Under the pieces are notes generated by a model, which was not told where the DNA came from, ran no database searches, and saw only the letters and a program-made list of their open reading frames with translations. From Chryseobacterium sp. FP211-J200 (GTDB lineage: Bacteria; Bacteroidota; Bacteroidia; Flavobacteriales; Weeksellaceae), in NCBI RefSeq assembly GCF_001643375.1, contig NZ_LSHB01000001.1:1-64000 (forward strand): 64,000 nt of DNA. The letters are read 5' to 3'. Of the stretch, positions 52,304-62,500 are shown piece after piece. Positions within the stretch are counted from its first letter, which is position 1, and every line of letters begins with the position of its first letter. The position numbers were made by a program, and so were the translations under genes.

Positions 52304-52873
52304 TCATTGATAAGAATAATGTCCAGTGATCGGCCAACTAAACAGACAATCCTGCAAAACCTGTCCAGCGCCGATGTTATGAACGATCATAAAACGTTTG
52401 CCATCGGGCGATTTTTGATTGACAACGATTCCAATATGTGTCAGATTTTTCGGCAGATTCCAAGTTACGATATCGCCGGGAACATAATCTTTTGCATCAT
52501 TTGAAATTCCTTTGACTTTTCCAAATCTTGAGAAAAATACCTGCAGGTTCGGAACTCTGCGATGGTCGATATTGGAATCCGGTCTTTTCAGTCCCCATTT
52601 TTTAGGATATTTTGAGAAATTCTTCACCATATCTTCATGAACTTCCTTCTGCAGATCAATTCCTAATTTTCTGTAAGCACGAATCACAACATCGGTGCAG
52701 ACACCTTTGTCAGCGGGAACATCGCCGTTTGGATATTTCAAAACGAAATAGGCTGGGTCATAAACCACTTTATCTTTAGTCAGGCTGATTGAAGCATTTG
52801 AAAGTTTGGTAGGGAAATTTTGGCTAAAACCTAAACCAGAAATTAGAATAAATAGGAAAAAATATTTTCTCAT
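52304..52873 (-). CDS. DUF1287 domain-containing secreted protein
   Basis: This 189-residue protein has a Sec signal (cleavage after GFSQ, residue 18) and the DUF1287 landmarks YPNGDVPADKGVCTDVVIRA, with the single cysteine of the NlpC/P60-like active site near residue 58, then RPDSNIDHRRVPNL and GDIVTWNL, THIGIVV and HNIGAG containing the likely His. The fold is probably a papain-like cell-wall amidase/peptidase. Function is not shown. The amidase gene downstream supports a cell-wall role. Confidence 0.82.
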   Translation of the reverse strand: MRKYFFLFILISGLGFSQNFPTKLSNASISLTKDKVVYDPAYFVLKYPNGDVPADKGVCTDVVIRAYRKLGIDLQKEVHEDMVKNFSKYPKKWGLKRPDSNIDHRRVPNLQVFFSRFGKVKGISNDAKDYVPGDIVTWNLPKNLTHIGIVVNQKSPDGKRFMIVHNIGAGQVLQDCLFSWPITGHYSYQ

Positions 52874-52897
52874 CTGAATATTTATATGTTATGAACG

Positions 52898-52926
52898 TAA
52901 AAACCTACGAAAATATTCCGTAGGTT
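52898..52926 (-). terminator. terminator of the glutaryl-CoA dehydrogenase gene
   Basis: AACCTACG and CGTAGGTT pair around a 9-base AT loop and the minus strand continues with TTTTTACG. It lies about 32 bases after the gcdH stop. Confidence 0.7.
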
Positions 52927-52957
52927 TCTGTTAAAAATATATAAGATTGATTTGGTC

Positions 52958-54139
52958 TTATCCAAAGGCATTGATGCCTGTAATATCCATTCCTGTTATC
53001 AGTAAATGAATATCGTGTGTTCCTTCGTAAGTGATCACAGATTCCAGATTGGCGGCGTGGCGCATCATCGGGAATTCGCCCATGATCCCCATTCCACCAA
53101 GCATTTGTCTCGATTCTCTGGCAATCTCGATAGCCATTTTGACGTTATTTCTTTTCGCCATAGAGATCTGTGCTGGCGAAGCTTTATTTTCGTTTTTAAG
53201 ATTTCCTAACTGGTAACAAAGCAATTGCGACTTGGTGATCTCTGTCAGGAATTCAGCTAATTTCTTTTGCTGAAGCTGGAATCCACCAATGGGTTTTCCA
53301 AATTGTTTTCTTTCTTTCGAATATTGAACACCTGTACAATAACAGTCAATCGCTGCGCCAATTACGCCCCAAGAAATGCCATATCTGGCAGAATTAAGAC
53401 AAGAAAGTGGTCCTTTCAAACCTTCAACATTTGGAAGTAGATTTTCTTTCGGGACTTTCACATTATTGAAAACCAATTCTCCGGTTTTAGAAGCTCGTAA
53501 ACTCCATTTGTTATGCGTAGTTGGTGTGGTGAAGCCTTCCATTCCGCGCTCAAGAATCATTCCTCGTACTTTTCCGTCTTCGCCTTTTGCCCAAACTACA
53601 GCAATGTCTGCAATAGGAGAATTCGTGATCCACATTTTGGCACCATTCAAAAGATAATGGTCGCCTTGGTCTGTGAATTTGGATTCCATGGATGAAGGAT
53701 CAGAACCGTGGTTGGGCTCTGTCAATCCGAAACAGCCGATCAAATCGCCTGATGCTAATTTTGGTAGATATTTATGCTTTTGTTCTTCAGATCCGAATTC
53801 AAAAATAGGGAACATTACCAATGAAGATTGTACAGAAGCTGCTGAACGAACCGCCGAATCGCCTCTTTCCAATTCCTGCATGATCAATCCGTAAGAGATC
53901 TGATCCAATCCGGGTCCACCATATTCCTCGGGAATGTAAGGCCCCAAAGCGCCAATGTTGCCCAATTCCTTCATCAACCCCGGAATATCCGTATGATCTT
54001 GCGCTGCTTGATCAATTTTCGGCATGACGAAACTCTCGACCCAGCTACGCACAGATTCGCGGATAAGCTTGTGTTCTTCGGTTAACAGGGTGTCTATTGA
54101 GTAATAATCGGGTATGCTGGTGAGTGGATAATATGACAT
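52958..54139 (-). CDS. gcdH: glutaryl-CoA dehydrogenase (acyl-CoA dehydrogenase family)
   Basis: This 393-residue FAD enzyme follows human GCDH closely. It has FGLTEPNHGSDPSSM, WITNSPIADI, CLNSARYGISWGV, and the catalytic base Glu372 in ITYEGTHDIH. Arg98 in VRSAASVQSSLV corresponds to the residue that binds the distal carboxylate of glutaryl-CoA, which separates it from short-chain acyl-CoA dehydrogenases. It converts glutaryl-CoA to crotonyl-CoA and CO2 in lysine, tryptophan or glutarate breakdown. No other pathway gene is adjacent. A repeat array lies upstream in the divergent gap. Confidence 0.92.
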   Translation of the reverse strand: MSYYPLTSIPDYYSIDTLLTEEHKLIRESVRSWVESFVMPKIDQAAQDHTDIPGLMKELGNIGALGPYIPEEYGGPGLDQISYGLIMQELERGDSAVRSAASVQSSLVMFPIFEFGSEEQKHKYLPKLASGDLIGCFGLTEPNHGSDPSSMESKFTDQGDHYLLNGAKMWITNSPIADIAVVWAKGEDGKVRGMILERGMEGFTTPTTHNKWSLRASKTGELVFNNVKVPKENLLPNVEGLKGPLSCLNSARYGISWGVIGAAIDCYCTGVQYSKERKQFGKPIGGFQLQQKKLAEFLTEITKSQLLCYQLGNLKNENKASPAQISMAKRNNVKMAIEIARESRQMLGGMGIMGEFPMMRHAANLESVITYEGTHDIHLLITGMDITGINAFG

Positions 54140-54308
54140 TGTTTTGTTTTGCCTAAAAATAAAGCTTTTCTTGAATTACCAAAAAGTTTTGTTCACAAAT
54201 AATTCATTTTCTGATTTTATACATTGTTCTCATTTAGAACTTCGGAATAAATCGCTACAATGCTCATCAATACTCAGCATTCTTATAAATGCAAAATTCT
54301 GAGGGGGT

Positions 54309-54569
54309 GGTTCAGGAGGGGGGTACCCCCGGTTCCGAACCACCCTTTACCCGGTTTTGAAATGGTCGCAACTGGTTCGGAACTACCCTTAAGCCGGTTC
54401 TTAAATGGTCATAGCCCCTTAACCAACCACCTTTGGGTGGTCAAGGACCGCCCGAGACCACTTGGGTAACCGCCTGCGACCAGTTGGTGAAGTGGTCATA
54501 GGTGGTCCGGAACCGGTTTTGACCATTTGACCAACCAGTTTTTGCCAGTTCTGAATCAGGTGGTGGCGG
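54309..54569. repeat. degenerate 21-22-bp repeat array, GC-rich
   Basis: By eye this divides into twelve units, of 22, 22, 21, 22, 22, 21, 22, 22, 21, 22, 22 and 22 bases, beginning at 54309. Most begin GGTT or GGTC (or the complement AACC), contain a central GAA(C/A) or ACC and end CC/CCA. Arms such as GGTTCCGAACC and GGTGGTC...GACCACC form short inverted repeats. GC content is much higher than in the flanks. There are no unique spacers. It fills most of the divergent gap between gcdH and the next plus-strand gene; bases 54140-54300 and 54570-54662 are plain AT-rich sequence. Confidence 0.7.
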
Positions 54570-54662
54570 TTTTTGTTGATGGTGTTGGAAATAATGTTAC
54601 TTTTATGACTCAAAAATTGCATTTATTGAATAATGTGTAAAAAAATGAAATGAGAATATATT

Positions 54663-54935
54663 ATGAAAACATCACAGACAGAAAAAATCTTTGATTATTT
54701 AATGGTTGAATTTCGTATAGATAAAACTCAAATCGTTAATTTTTGGGATGCTGATGATTGCGCTTTTGGTATTACTAATGTGGATAAAACAATTTTGATT
54801 TATATCTCTACCTTCAACAAGGAAGTTGATGAGTATTATTTAGAAATTGAATGTCAAAATCAAGAAAATCAAATCTTAGAAAATATAAATCTCGAATGCT
54901 TGGTAAATACTATTAAACCTATTTTATGTGCTTAA
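54663..54935 (+). CDS. small acidic protein of unknown function
   Basis: This 90-residue soluble protein has no signal peptide. It is acidic, with a DADDCAFGI segment and a VDKTILIYIST strand, and looks like an alpha/beta domain. I do not recognise the family; size and acidity recall small immunity or adaptor proteins. Its stop is 3 bases before the ATG of the DUF2314 lipoprotein gene, so they form a two-gene unit. The frame is preceded by the repeat array. Confidence 0.6.
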   Translation: MKTSQTEKIFDYLMVEFRIDKTQIVNFWDADDCAFGITNVDKTILIYISTFNKEVDEYYLEIECQNQENQILENINLECLVNTIKPILCA

Positions 54936-54938
54936 ATT

Positions 54939-55448
54939 ATGAGATTTAAATATTTAAACTATTTGATATTTTTTTTAATATTAAATAGTTGCCAAAAAAA
55001 AGATGCAGTTGTTAAAAGAGAAAATGAGCCAGATATTCATCTTCTTAAAAATGAAGATGAAGAAATGAATATTGCCATCGAAAATGCACAAAAATCACTT
55101 CATAAATTTAAAGAAGCAATAACAAGTGAGAATCCAAATTACTATAATTTCGCGCTAAAAGCAAGGTTTGCTGTTGATGATGGTGGAGGTGAGCATATTT
55201 GGATCAGTGATGTTCAATATGACGACAACAAATTTTATGGAGTTGTAGATGGAAAACCAATTTCTACACACGAAGTGAAATTTGGGGATACAATTGAAGT
55301 GAGATATGAAAATATAACGGACTGGATGTATTTTGATAAAAATATAGTAAAGGGAGCATTTACAACCAGGGTTTTACGAAAACGAATGTCTCAGGAAGAA
55401 CGCAATGCAATGGATACAGAAAGTGGTGTGAAATTCGAGAATGAATAA
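54939..55448 (+). CDS. DUF2314 domain-containing lipoprotein
   Basis: This 169-residue protein has a lipobox (ILNSC, Cys18) after a hydrophobic signal. The mature domain matches DUF2314: IAIENAQKSLHKF, YYNFALKARF, GGGEHIWISDVQ, GDTIEVRYENITDWMYF. E. coli YegJ is a relative of unknown function. The C-terminal RKRMSQEERNAMD tail is charged. It is likely anchored to the outer or inner membrane facing the periplasm, and is coupled to the 90-residue protein gene 3 bases upstream. Confidence 0.8.
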   Translation: MRFKYLNYLIFFLILNSCQKKDAVVKRENEPDIHLLKNEDEEMNIAIENAQKSLHKFKEAITSENPNYYNFALKARFAVDDGGGEHIWISDVQYDDNKFYGVVDGKPISTHEVKFGDTIEVRYENITDWMYFDKNIVKGAFTTRVLRKRMSQEERNAMDTESGVKFENE

Positions 55449-55526
55449 GAATATCTATCCAAATATTTTAAAAATGCTCCAAACAAAAAAGATACGAGTG
55501 AGAGGCTCGCACTAACAACAAAAATA

Positions 55527-55552
55527 AAAGCTCCAATTATAACTGGAGCTTT
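55527..55552. terminator. bidirectional terminator between the DUF2314 and AsmA genes
   Basis: AAAGCTCCA and TGGAGCTTT form a 9-bp stem with an 8-base loop. It lies between two convergent genes and is A/T-flanked on both sides, so it can act in both directions. Confidence 0.7.
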
Positions 55553-55556
55553 CACT

Positions 55557-58454
55557 TTATTTCTCTTTCACATCTCTACTAACCTGCTTCTCCGCATTCT
55601 CAGCCTTCCTTTCCTGCGCACGTTTGTCTTTTCGTTGTTGCGCTCGGGATTTTTTCTCAGCCCGTTTTTCTTCACGGATGACTTTGTTGGATTTGGTATT
55701 GTAAAGCGCATCCATAATGCCTTGTCCGGTTTTGCTGAAGATTTTGATTTTCGGTTTCTCGTGTGTTCCTGTTACCACAACAGGGAAACCGATCCATCCG
55801 CCTGGTGGCAAACCAACTCTGATTCGGAAATCGAGCAGGCCGTTGAAACTGGTCGTCCCGCTAATTGACGGTCTCAAAACTGAGACTTTGAAAGTAAATG
55901 GATCCACGTGAATCAAATTGTTTTTGATGTTCGTTTTGATGTCAACCCCCTTCATATCGGGATTGTTGAAGGCATCTGCGCCAATACCGTTTCCGACTGC
56001 GGAAAGCATTTTTAGGTTTTTGACTTCGACATCTTTTAGATTGACGTTTCCGCCTCCTTCAAGAGATGGGTAGATCGGTTTCATATTCCCGTCAAAATCG
56101 CCTTTCAATTTATAATCAAGAGAAACAATTCCCTTCACATCTTTGGCTGCAGTTGCCATTTCGCGAATCATATCGATTTCTTTGTAAGCTCTCTGAACAT
56201 CGAAGTTATCAACTTTCAAAGCGACATCGTAATTGGCCGTGATCGGTGACTCGTTTTGATATCTTGCATCTATTCCCATTCTGCTTCCGACAATGTCGAA
56301 GCTTGTATTCTTCAGGTAAACTTCGCCTTTGTTGACAGACGCCAATCCCACAAGATTATTCAATCCAAGTCCTTTGAATTCTACCTTTTTAGCATTCGCT
56401 TCCAGAGAAACATCCAGATTTGTTGGAACAATCACAACGCCGCTGCTTTTCGGATTTTCTTCTTTCGCATATTCTACAGCTAGCGATTTGTCTTTGTTGT
56501 CGCCTTCTTTCAACGCCATAAATTCATCAACCAAAATGTAATTAGATTTAAGATGGAATTTACCGTGCAAAGTTCCTTTTCTCTCGATGAAATAATTAAT
56601 AGTATTTAAAAGATAGCCATTCAAGGCGAAATCAGATTTTCCATAAGTCGCATAGAATTTTCTAAACCACATTTTCTCATTTTCAAATTCGAAATTTCCT
56701 TCTTTGATAAAAAATGATTTTGGGAGATATTCAGTGGTGGCTTTGATATTTTTTAAGATTAAGTTTCCTCGGTTGTCCAATCTGCTGTATTGTCCTGTTG
56801 TCGCGTAACTTTGACGACCATTCAAAGATAAATCTGCCATTATCAGACCACTGACATCAAATCCTTCTTTCCTGAAAACCTGATAGATTCGGCCAATGTT
56901 CAAAACGCCTTTTGCTCTGATTTTATATAACAGATCTTCGAAGTTTTGAAGGTCTGCATTCACAAATACAGGATTTCCTTCAAAATCAAATTTGAACGGA
57001 TCAAGTTTCACACCCAGACTTTTGAAGGTCCCATCTGTATTATAAATATTCGCTAAAATATTGATGTTCTGAATCGCATTCGGATAATATTTCGTTTTCA
57101 GCCAGCCATTTTTCAGATTAAAATAACCTTTCGTCTTTGGGAATAATTTTTTATCCAAATTGAAAATACCATTCGATTGAATATCCGTATTCATAAGACC
57201 TTTCAGTTCAATATCTTTCAATCCCAAAGCTGAATCCAAGGTGGCCAGATCAATTCCACCTTTGATGTTGGCATTGATTTTCATTTCGTCCATTCCCTGA
57301 GTTCTTACAACGGCTCGGAACTTATTATTTTTACCCAGATCAAAACTCAGATTTCGAAGGTCGAGTAGGAGTTTGTTGGTGTCCAATGATGGTAGATCCA
57401 CATTCAGATCCATATTCAAATTGTTCATTGGAACTGGCGCATTGCTGTTGGAAACCGAACCATTATTGATTTTAAGACTGGCTTTCAAATCGGGTTTCTG
57501 GTTTTTCGGCTCACTGAATCTACCTTTTAAACTGAAGAACAAATCACTATTTCCCTCGATTTTCGTGTCTTTCACCCAACTTAAATATTGCGGTGGCAAA
57601 ACGGACAACATATCTTTAATCGTCGTTTTTTCCGACGCCGCATTGATATTCAAATTATAACCATCCTTCAAAATACTCACAAAACCGGTGAATTTCAAAG
57701 GCAGTTCATTGATTCTCAACTCATTTTTTCTCAAAACAAAAGTCAAGGCATTGGTGTTGATTCTCGTAATCAAATCGGCGTGAAGTGACTTTTCTTTGGC
57801 GTACCAAATTCTATTTAATGCAAAATCAAGTTTGTCGATTCCAAGGTCGGTTTCGAGGTCGAAAATATCTTCGCTTAATCCGCCTTTTCCTGTATAGTTA
57901 AGACCTTTCGCATTTACCAAAACATTGGCTGCGTGGTCATTGTATTTGATGTTCCAGTTTTTCAGTTTAATTAAATCTAATTTGATTGAAGCGCCAGCTT
58001 CCGTCGTGTCTTTTGGTTTTTCCGAAGGTTTGGAAACGTAAACATTGTAATTTGCCTGACCTTTGGAATTGACGAAAACGTTTGCTACAGCATCATTCAC
58101 ATATATCTCATCAATTTTGATTTCTTGGTCAAAAATTAAATTTTTAAGATTGATTCCGACTGAAACGTCTTTTGCCGCGAGCAATGTATCTTGTTCAAAT
58201 GGCTTGGAGCCTTTGAGTAAAAAATCGTCCACAGAAACCGTCAGAGAAGGGAAGTGGCGGAAAAATGTAAGGTGTGTTTTCTTATAATCGAGTTTGCCAG
58301 CCAAATGTTTGTTAGCAAATATCTTTACCTGATTCGAAATCTGTCCGGGAAAAAGAATCGGAATAATGAACATTAGAAATAGGATAGAAGCAATCGTAAT
58401 TCCCAGCCATTTTAATATTTTCAGCAACACTGATGTTATATTTCCCGCACTCAT
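55557..58454 (-). CDS. AsmA family protein
   Basis: This 965-residue protein has an N-terminal membrane anchor (hydrophobic residues about 15-35) and a very long beta-rich body typical of AsmA/TamB-like proteins. The KIFANKHLAGKLDYKKTHLTFFRHFPSLTVSV start near residue 40, written here in parts (HLAGKLDYKKTHL; FRHFPSLTVSV), is the AsmA hallmark, and the AsmA_2 C-terminal region (FGVKVSVLRPSISGTTSF-like) is near 890. The last about 45 residues are very rich in Lys, Arg and Glu. Such proteins bridge the envelope and are thought to move phospholipid to the outer membrane. Confidence 0.83.
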   Translation of the reverse strand: MSAGNITSVLLKILKWLGITIASILFLMFIIPILFPGQISNQVKIFANKHLAGKLDYKKTHLTFFRHFPSLTVSVDDFLLKGSKPFEQDTLLAAKDVSVGINLKNLIFDQEIKIDEIYVNDAVANVFVNSKGQANYNVYVSKPSEKPKDTTEAGASIKLDLIKLKNWNIKYNDHAANVLVNAKGLNYTGKGGLSEDIFDLETDLGIDKLDFALNRIWYAKEKSLHADLITRINTNALTFVLRKNELRINELPLKFTGFVSILKDGYNLNINAASEKTTIKDMLSVLPPQYLSWVKDTKIEGNSDLFFSLKGRFSEPKNQKPDLKASLKINNGSVSNSNAPVPMNNLNMDLNVDLPSLDTNKLLLDLRNLSFDLGKNNKFRAVVRTQGMDEMKINANIKGGIDLATLDSALGLKDIELKGLMNTDIQSNGIFNLDKKLFPKTKGYFNLKNGWLKTKYYPNAIQNINILANIYNTDGTFKSLGVKLDPFKFDFEGNPVFVNADLQNFEDLLYKIRAKGVLNIGRIYQVFRKEGFDVSGLIMADLSLNGRQSYATTGQYSRLDNRGNLILKNIKATTEYLPKSFFIKEGNFEFENEKMWFRKFYATYGKSDFALNGYLLNTINYFIERKGTLHGKFHLKSNYILVDEFMALKEGDNKDKSLAVEYAKEENPKSSGVVIVPTNLDVSLEANAKKVEFKGLGLNNLVGLASVNKGEVYLKNTSFDIVGSRMGIDARYQNESPITANYDVALKVDNFDVQRAYKEIDMIREMATAAKDVKGIVSLDYKLKGDFDGNMKPIYPSLEGGGNVNLKDVEVKNLKMLSAVGNGIGADAFNNPDMKGVDIKTNIKNNLIHVDPFTFKVSVLRPSISGTTSFNGLLDFRIRVGLPPGGWIGFPVVVTGTHEKPKIKIFSKTGQGIMDALYNTKSNKVIREEKRAEKKSRAQQRKDKRAQERKAENAEKQVSRDVKEK

Positions 58455-58556
58455 AAATTTAGATTTTTATGATTAATTCAAAGACTGTGCTAAAAATCAA
58501 TTCACAAAAAAACTTCCTCGTTTTGAGAAAGGTTTTGAAGCTTTATTTATGAATGT

Positions 58557-59186
58557 TTATAAATATTTTTCGATGATCGGAAGGGCGCTTTCAGCCATCA
58601 TTTTGTAACCCTTTTCGTTGGGGTGAACGCCGTCTTTGGAAAGTAAAATCTCTTTGTTTTCTAAAAACGCGGAATGAAAATCGATGTAAGTTAAAACGTT
58701 TTCAGTTGCAATATCTTTAAGGATCTGATTGTATACCAAAACATCTTCGTTTGTTCTGATCTTTCCAGTTGCTGAGATCTTAGAATCAATTTTCTCAGAA
58801 ATTGGAAGAATGCTGACCAAATAAATATCGTCTGAATAAAGCTTTGCATCTTGAATTGCAGTTTTAATATTTACCTTAAACTGTGATTGATTTACTATTT
58901 GATTTCCATCTTTTACAGCCAGATCATTGGCACCATAACCGATGAATACGATATTTCCGTCAGCTGAATTTCTGGCTTTCATCTCGTGCGGAATCCTTTT
59001 GACCAGACCTTCCGACGTTTCGCCACCAATTCCGAGATTGAAAAGAATCAGTTCATTCGAACTTCCTTCATTATATTTCTGTAGCGCATATCTTTTCAGA
59101 ATATCTACCCAACCACCAAAAATACCATCATATTCTCCGTAAGTAATACTGTCACCGAAGAATAACCCGTAAATCATTTTCTTCAT
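58557..59186 (-). CDS. SGNH/GDSL-type esterase
   Basis: This 209-residue cytoplasmic SGNH hydrolase has block I FFGDSITYG with catalytic Ser13, block II Gly in GIGGETS, block III GYGAND with Asn, and block V Asp185-x-x-His188 in DGVHPNEKGY. It lacks a signal peptide. Substrates in the family vary (lipids, acetylated sugars, lysophospholipids). It follows the barstar gene by 11 bases on the same strand and so belongs to the purL-barstar unit. Confidence 0.87.
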   Translation of the reverse strand: MKKMIYGLFFGDSITYGEYDGIFGGWVDILKRYALQKYNEGSSNELILFNLGIGGETSEGLVKRIPHEMKARNSADGNIVFIGYGANDLAVKDGNQIVNQSQFKVNIKTAIQDAKLYSDDIYLVSILPISEKIDSKISATGKIRTNEDVLVYNQILKDIATENVLTYIDFHSAFLENKEILLSKDGVHPNEKGYKMMAESALPIIEKYL

Positions 59187-59197
59187 TTCCTTTTAAA

Positions 59198-59590
59198 TCA
59201 ATCTAAAATTAAAGTAATGTTCTGATGCGATTCTAGAATCTCAATTAAGATTTCGAATAAGGTTTGTCCGTTTCCATCAATCAAATCATCCAGTTTTTGT
59301 TGTATCAATTCAACATTAAAAGGCTTTCCTTGCTTGATTTTGTTTTCGTAAAAAATTTTGGTCGCTTCAAAACCCAGATCCTGCTTTGATTTCTCAGATT
59401 CTCTCCAAATAATTTCACCTTCAAATCCATAAAGAATATCATCAAAACCATCCAAAGTCCCGACTTTCCAATCCGCATCTTTCATCAAGACATCAGAAAC
59501 TTCTTCATAGAATCCTAATAAATCAGAAAAATGGCTGCCATTGATGACAGCCGATTTCTTGTTATTTTTATTTGAAGTATTCGACTCCAT
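59198..59590 (-). CDS. barstar family ribonuclease inhibitor-like protein
   Basis: This 130-residue protein resembles the barstar family: AVINGSHFSDLLGFYEEV near residue 14 corresponds to the start of barstar, WKVGTLDGFDDILYG contains the acidic loop that binds barnase-type RNases, and a C-terminal LILD strand closes the fold. The predicted ATG at 59590 lies inside the 3' end of purL (23-base overlap), so it is translationally coupled. No barnase-type RNase gene is present in the window, so this is an orphan antitoxin-like gene in a housekeeping operon. Confidence 0.75.
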   Translation of the reverse strand: MESNTSNKNNKKSAVINGSHFSDLLGFYEEVSDVLMKDADWKVGTLDGFDDILYGFEGEIIWRESEKSKQDLGFEATKIFYENKIKQGKPFNVELIQQKLDDLIDGNGQTLFEILIEILESHQNITLILD

Positions 59591-62500
59591 TTTTAAAGAT
59601 GTTGTGATAATTCGCAGTTGGAATATTTTTCATCAAACCTTCTGCAAAACGTTCAGGATGTCCCATTCTGCCATAGATTTTTCCACACGGACTTGTGATT
59701 CCTTCTATTCCGAACAAAGAATTATTAGGATTGAAAGGCATTCCGTGAGCAACGTTTCCGTCTAAATCTAAATATTGAGTCGCAATCTGTCCGTTCTCAT
59801 ACAACTTCTGAATTTCCGCTTCTGAAGCCATAAAACGACCTTCACCATGAGAAATTGGAATAGTATAAACCTGGTCTTTCATTCCTTTCAACCAAGGCGA
59901 TTCGTCGTTTAGAACTTTCACGTTGACCATCTGAGAAATATGTCTTCTGATTGCGTTGTGAGCCAAGGTCGGAGAATTTTCGTCCAAGTCCTTAATTCTT
60001 CCGTAAGGCAACAATCCTGACTTGACCAAAGCCTGAAAACCGTTACAGATTCCGATGATCATTCCGTCTCTGTCGAGTAATTCGTGAACAGCATTTCGCA
60101 TTTTTTCGTTCTTCAGAACATTCACGATGAATTTCGCAGAACCATCCGGCTCATCACCCGCAGAGAAACCTCCTGAGAATGCTAAAATCTGTGACGTTTT
60201 GATTTCTTCTACCCACGCATCAATACTTTCGTCCAATAATTGGTGGTTGATATTGATCAAAGGCAAACTGCTTACAATTGCGCCTTCTTTTTGGAAAGCG
60301 TTCAGCGTATCGTATTCGCAATTTGTTCCCGGAAAAATCGGTGCAAATACTTTTGGCTGAGCGATTCCGTGTTTCTTGATGATGATATTTCTTGGGTTGA
60401 TTGAGTTCAGTTTTGAATCTAATTCAACCACTATTTTTTCTCTTTCTACTGTTGAGAAAAGGTTTTCAAATGTATTGGTATTGGCTGCTAATAATTTTTC
60501 AATTGCAAATTCAGAGTCATTGATTTTAAGAACATTAGAATCTTTAACTTCTCCGATGAATTGAAGTGTTACAGTGCTTAATTCTTCTTTGGATTCGATG
60601 ATTAAGCTGCCGACATTTTTCGTTAATAATGATTTTTCTTCAACTGTAATCTCAGCACCCAATCTATTTCCGAAACTCATTTTAGCTAGAGCAACTGCAA
60701 CACCGCCTTCTTTCACGGTCTTCACAGAAACAATTTTGCCGGCTTTGATATTTTCAAAAATCAATTCAAAAACACTCTTTAAATTATCATAGTTTGGAAG
60801 TCCGTTTTCCTGTGGAATATGATTGAAGAAATAGATTTTATTTCCTGCATGTTTAAATTCCGGAGAGATTACATTTTTCTTTTCTCCATTAGCACAAGCG
60901 AAAGAAATCAACGTTGGCGGAACATTCAGATCCTGATACGTTCCACTCATCGAATCCTTACCTCCGATGGCTGCTAAACCAAGGTTAATCTGCGCATCAT
61001 AAGCTCCCAAAAGAGAAGCCAGAGGCTTGCCCCATTTCTCAGGATTCTGACCTAATTTCTCAAAATATTCCTGAAAACTTAATCTTACATTTTTATAATC
61101 GCCACCCATCGCAACGATTTTTGCAACGCTTTCAACGACGGCATAAGATGCTCCCAATAACGAGTTTTGCTTTGAAATTTCAGCATCAAATCCCCAACTT
61201 GCAAAAGAAACTGTTTCAATATTTTTTGCACCTAAAATCGGTAAGGTTTGAGCGCTTCCCTCCATCAAAGTCTGCTGATATTTTCCACCCAAAGGCATCG
61301 CAACCGTAGTCGCACCGATGGATGAATCAAACATTTCTAACAAACCTTTTTGAGAAGCAACGTTTTTATCTGCAAGAATTTTTAAGAAATTCTCTTCGTT
61401 GAAAGTCTGAGTTTCTTCTTTCAATTCATTAAGATGCGTAATCTTAACTTCCTGACTTTTAGAACAACCGTTGGTATCCAGGAATTCTCTTGAAAGATCA
61501 ACAATTTTATCGCCTTTCCAGAACATCTGCATTCTTCCGGAATCTGTCACTTTCGCCACTTCAACAGCGACAATATTTTCAGCTTCACAGAATTTGATGA
61601 ACTGCTCTTTATCTTTTGGTTCAACCACAACCGCCATTCTTTCCTGAGATTCAGAAATGGCAAGCTCAGTTCCGTTCAAACCTTCATATTTTAAAGGTAA
61701 AACATCCAGATTAACTTCCAAAGAATCAGCGATTTCACCGATGGCTACAGAAACACCTCCAGCCCCAAAATCATTTGATTTCTTGATTAGTCTCGTCACT
61801 TCAGGATTTCTGAATAATCTCTGGATTTTACGTTCTTCAACGGCGTTTCCTTTCTGAACTTCAGAACTCATTGTGTGAATCGAAGTTTCGTCCTGTTCTT
61901 TCGAACTTCCGCTTGCTCCACCAACACCATCACGACCCGTTGCACCACCTAAAATGATGATAGAATCGCCAGCTTCAGGCTTTTCACGTCTTACCCAATC
62001 CACTGGAACGGCACCGGTAACGAAACCAACTTCCATTCTTTTTGCTTTGTAGCCTTCATCGTAGATTTCAGAAACCATGGTAGTTGCCAAACCAATTTGG
62101 TTACCATAAGAAGAATATCCGTTTGCCGCCTGTTTTGTGATTGTTTTTTGAGGTAACTTACCAGGTAACGTTTTATCAACAGATTCCAAAACATCAGCAG
62201 CACCCGTCAATCTCATCGCCTGGAATACGAAAGAACGTCCGGACAAAGGATCTCTGATCGCACCACCTAAACACGTTGAAGCACCTCCAAAAGGTTCAAT
62301 TTCAGTTGGGTGATTGTGCGTTTCATTTTTGAATAATAAATACCACGGTTCTTTTTTACCATCATATTCAGCTTCGATCTGGATCGTACAGGCGTTGATT
62401 TCATCAGAAACCACCAAGTTATCCAGGTTACCTGTTTTATGGAAATATCTTCCGCAAACCGTTGCCAAATCCATTAAAGAGATCGGTTTCAATTCGCGTC

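Noticed and set aside
54309-54569. The 21-22-bp array as a CRISPR or tRNA cluster
   Set aside because: There are no spacers, no cas genes and no cloverleaf. Frames open here only because the repeat is GC-rich.
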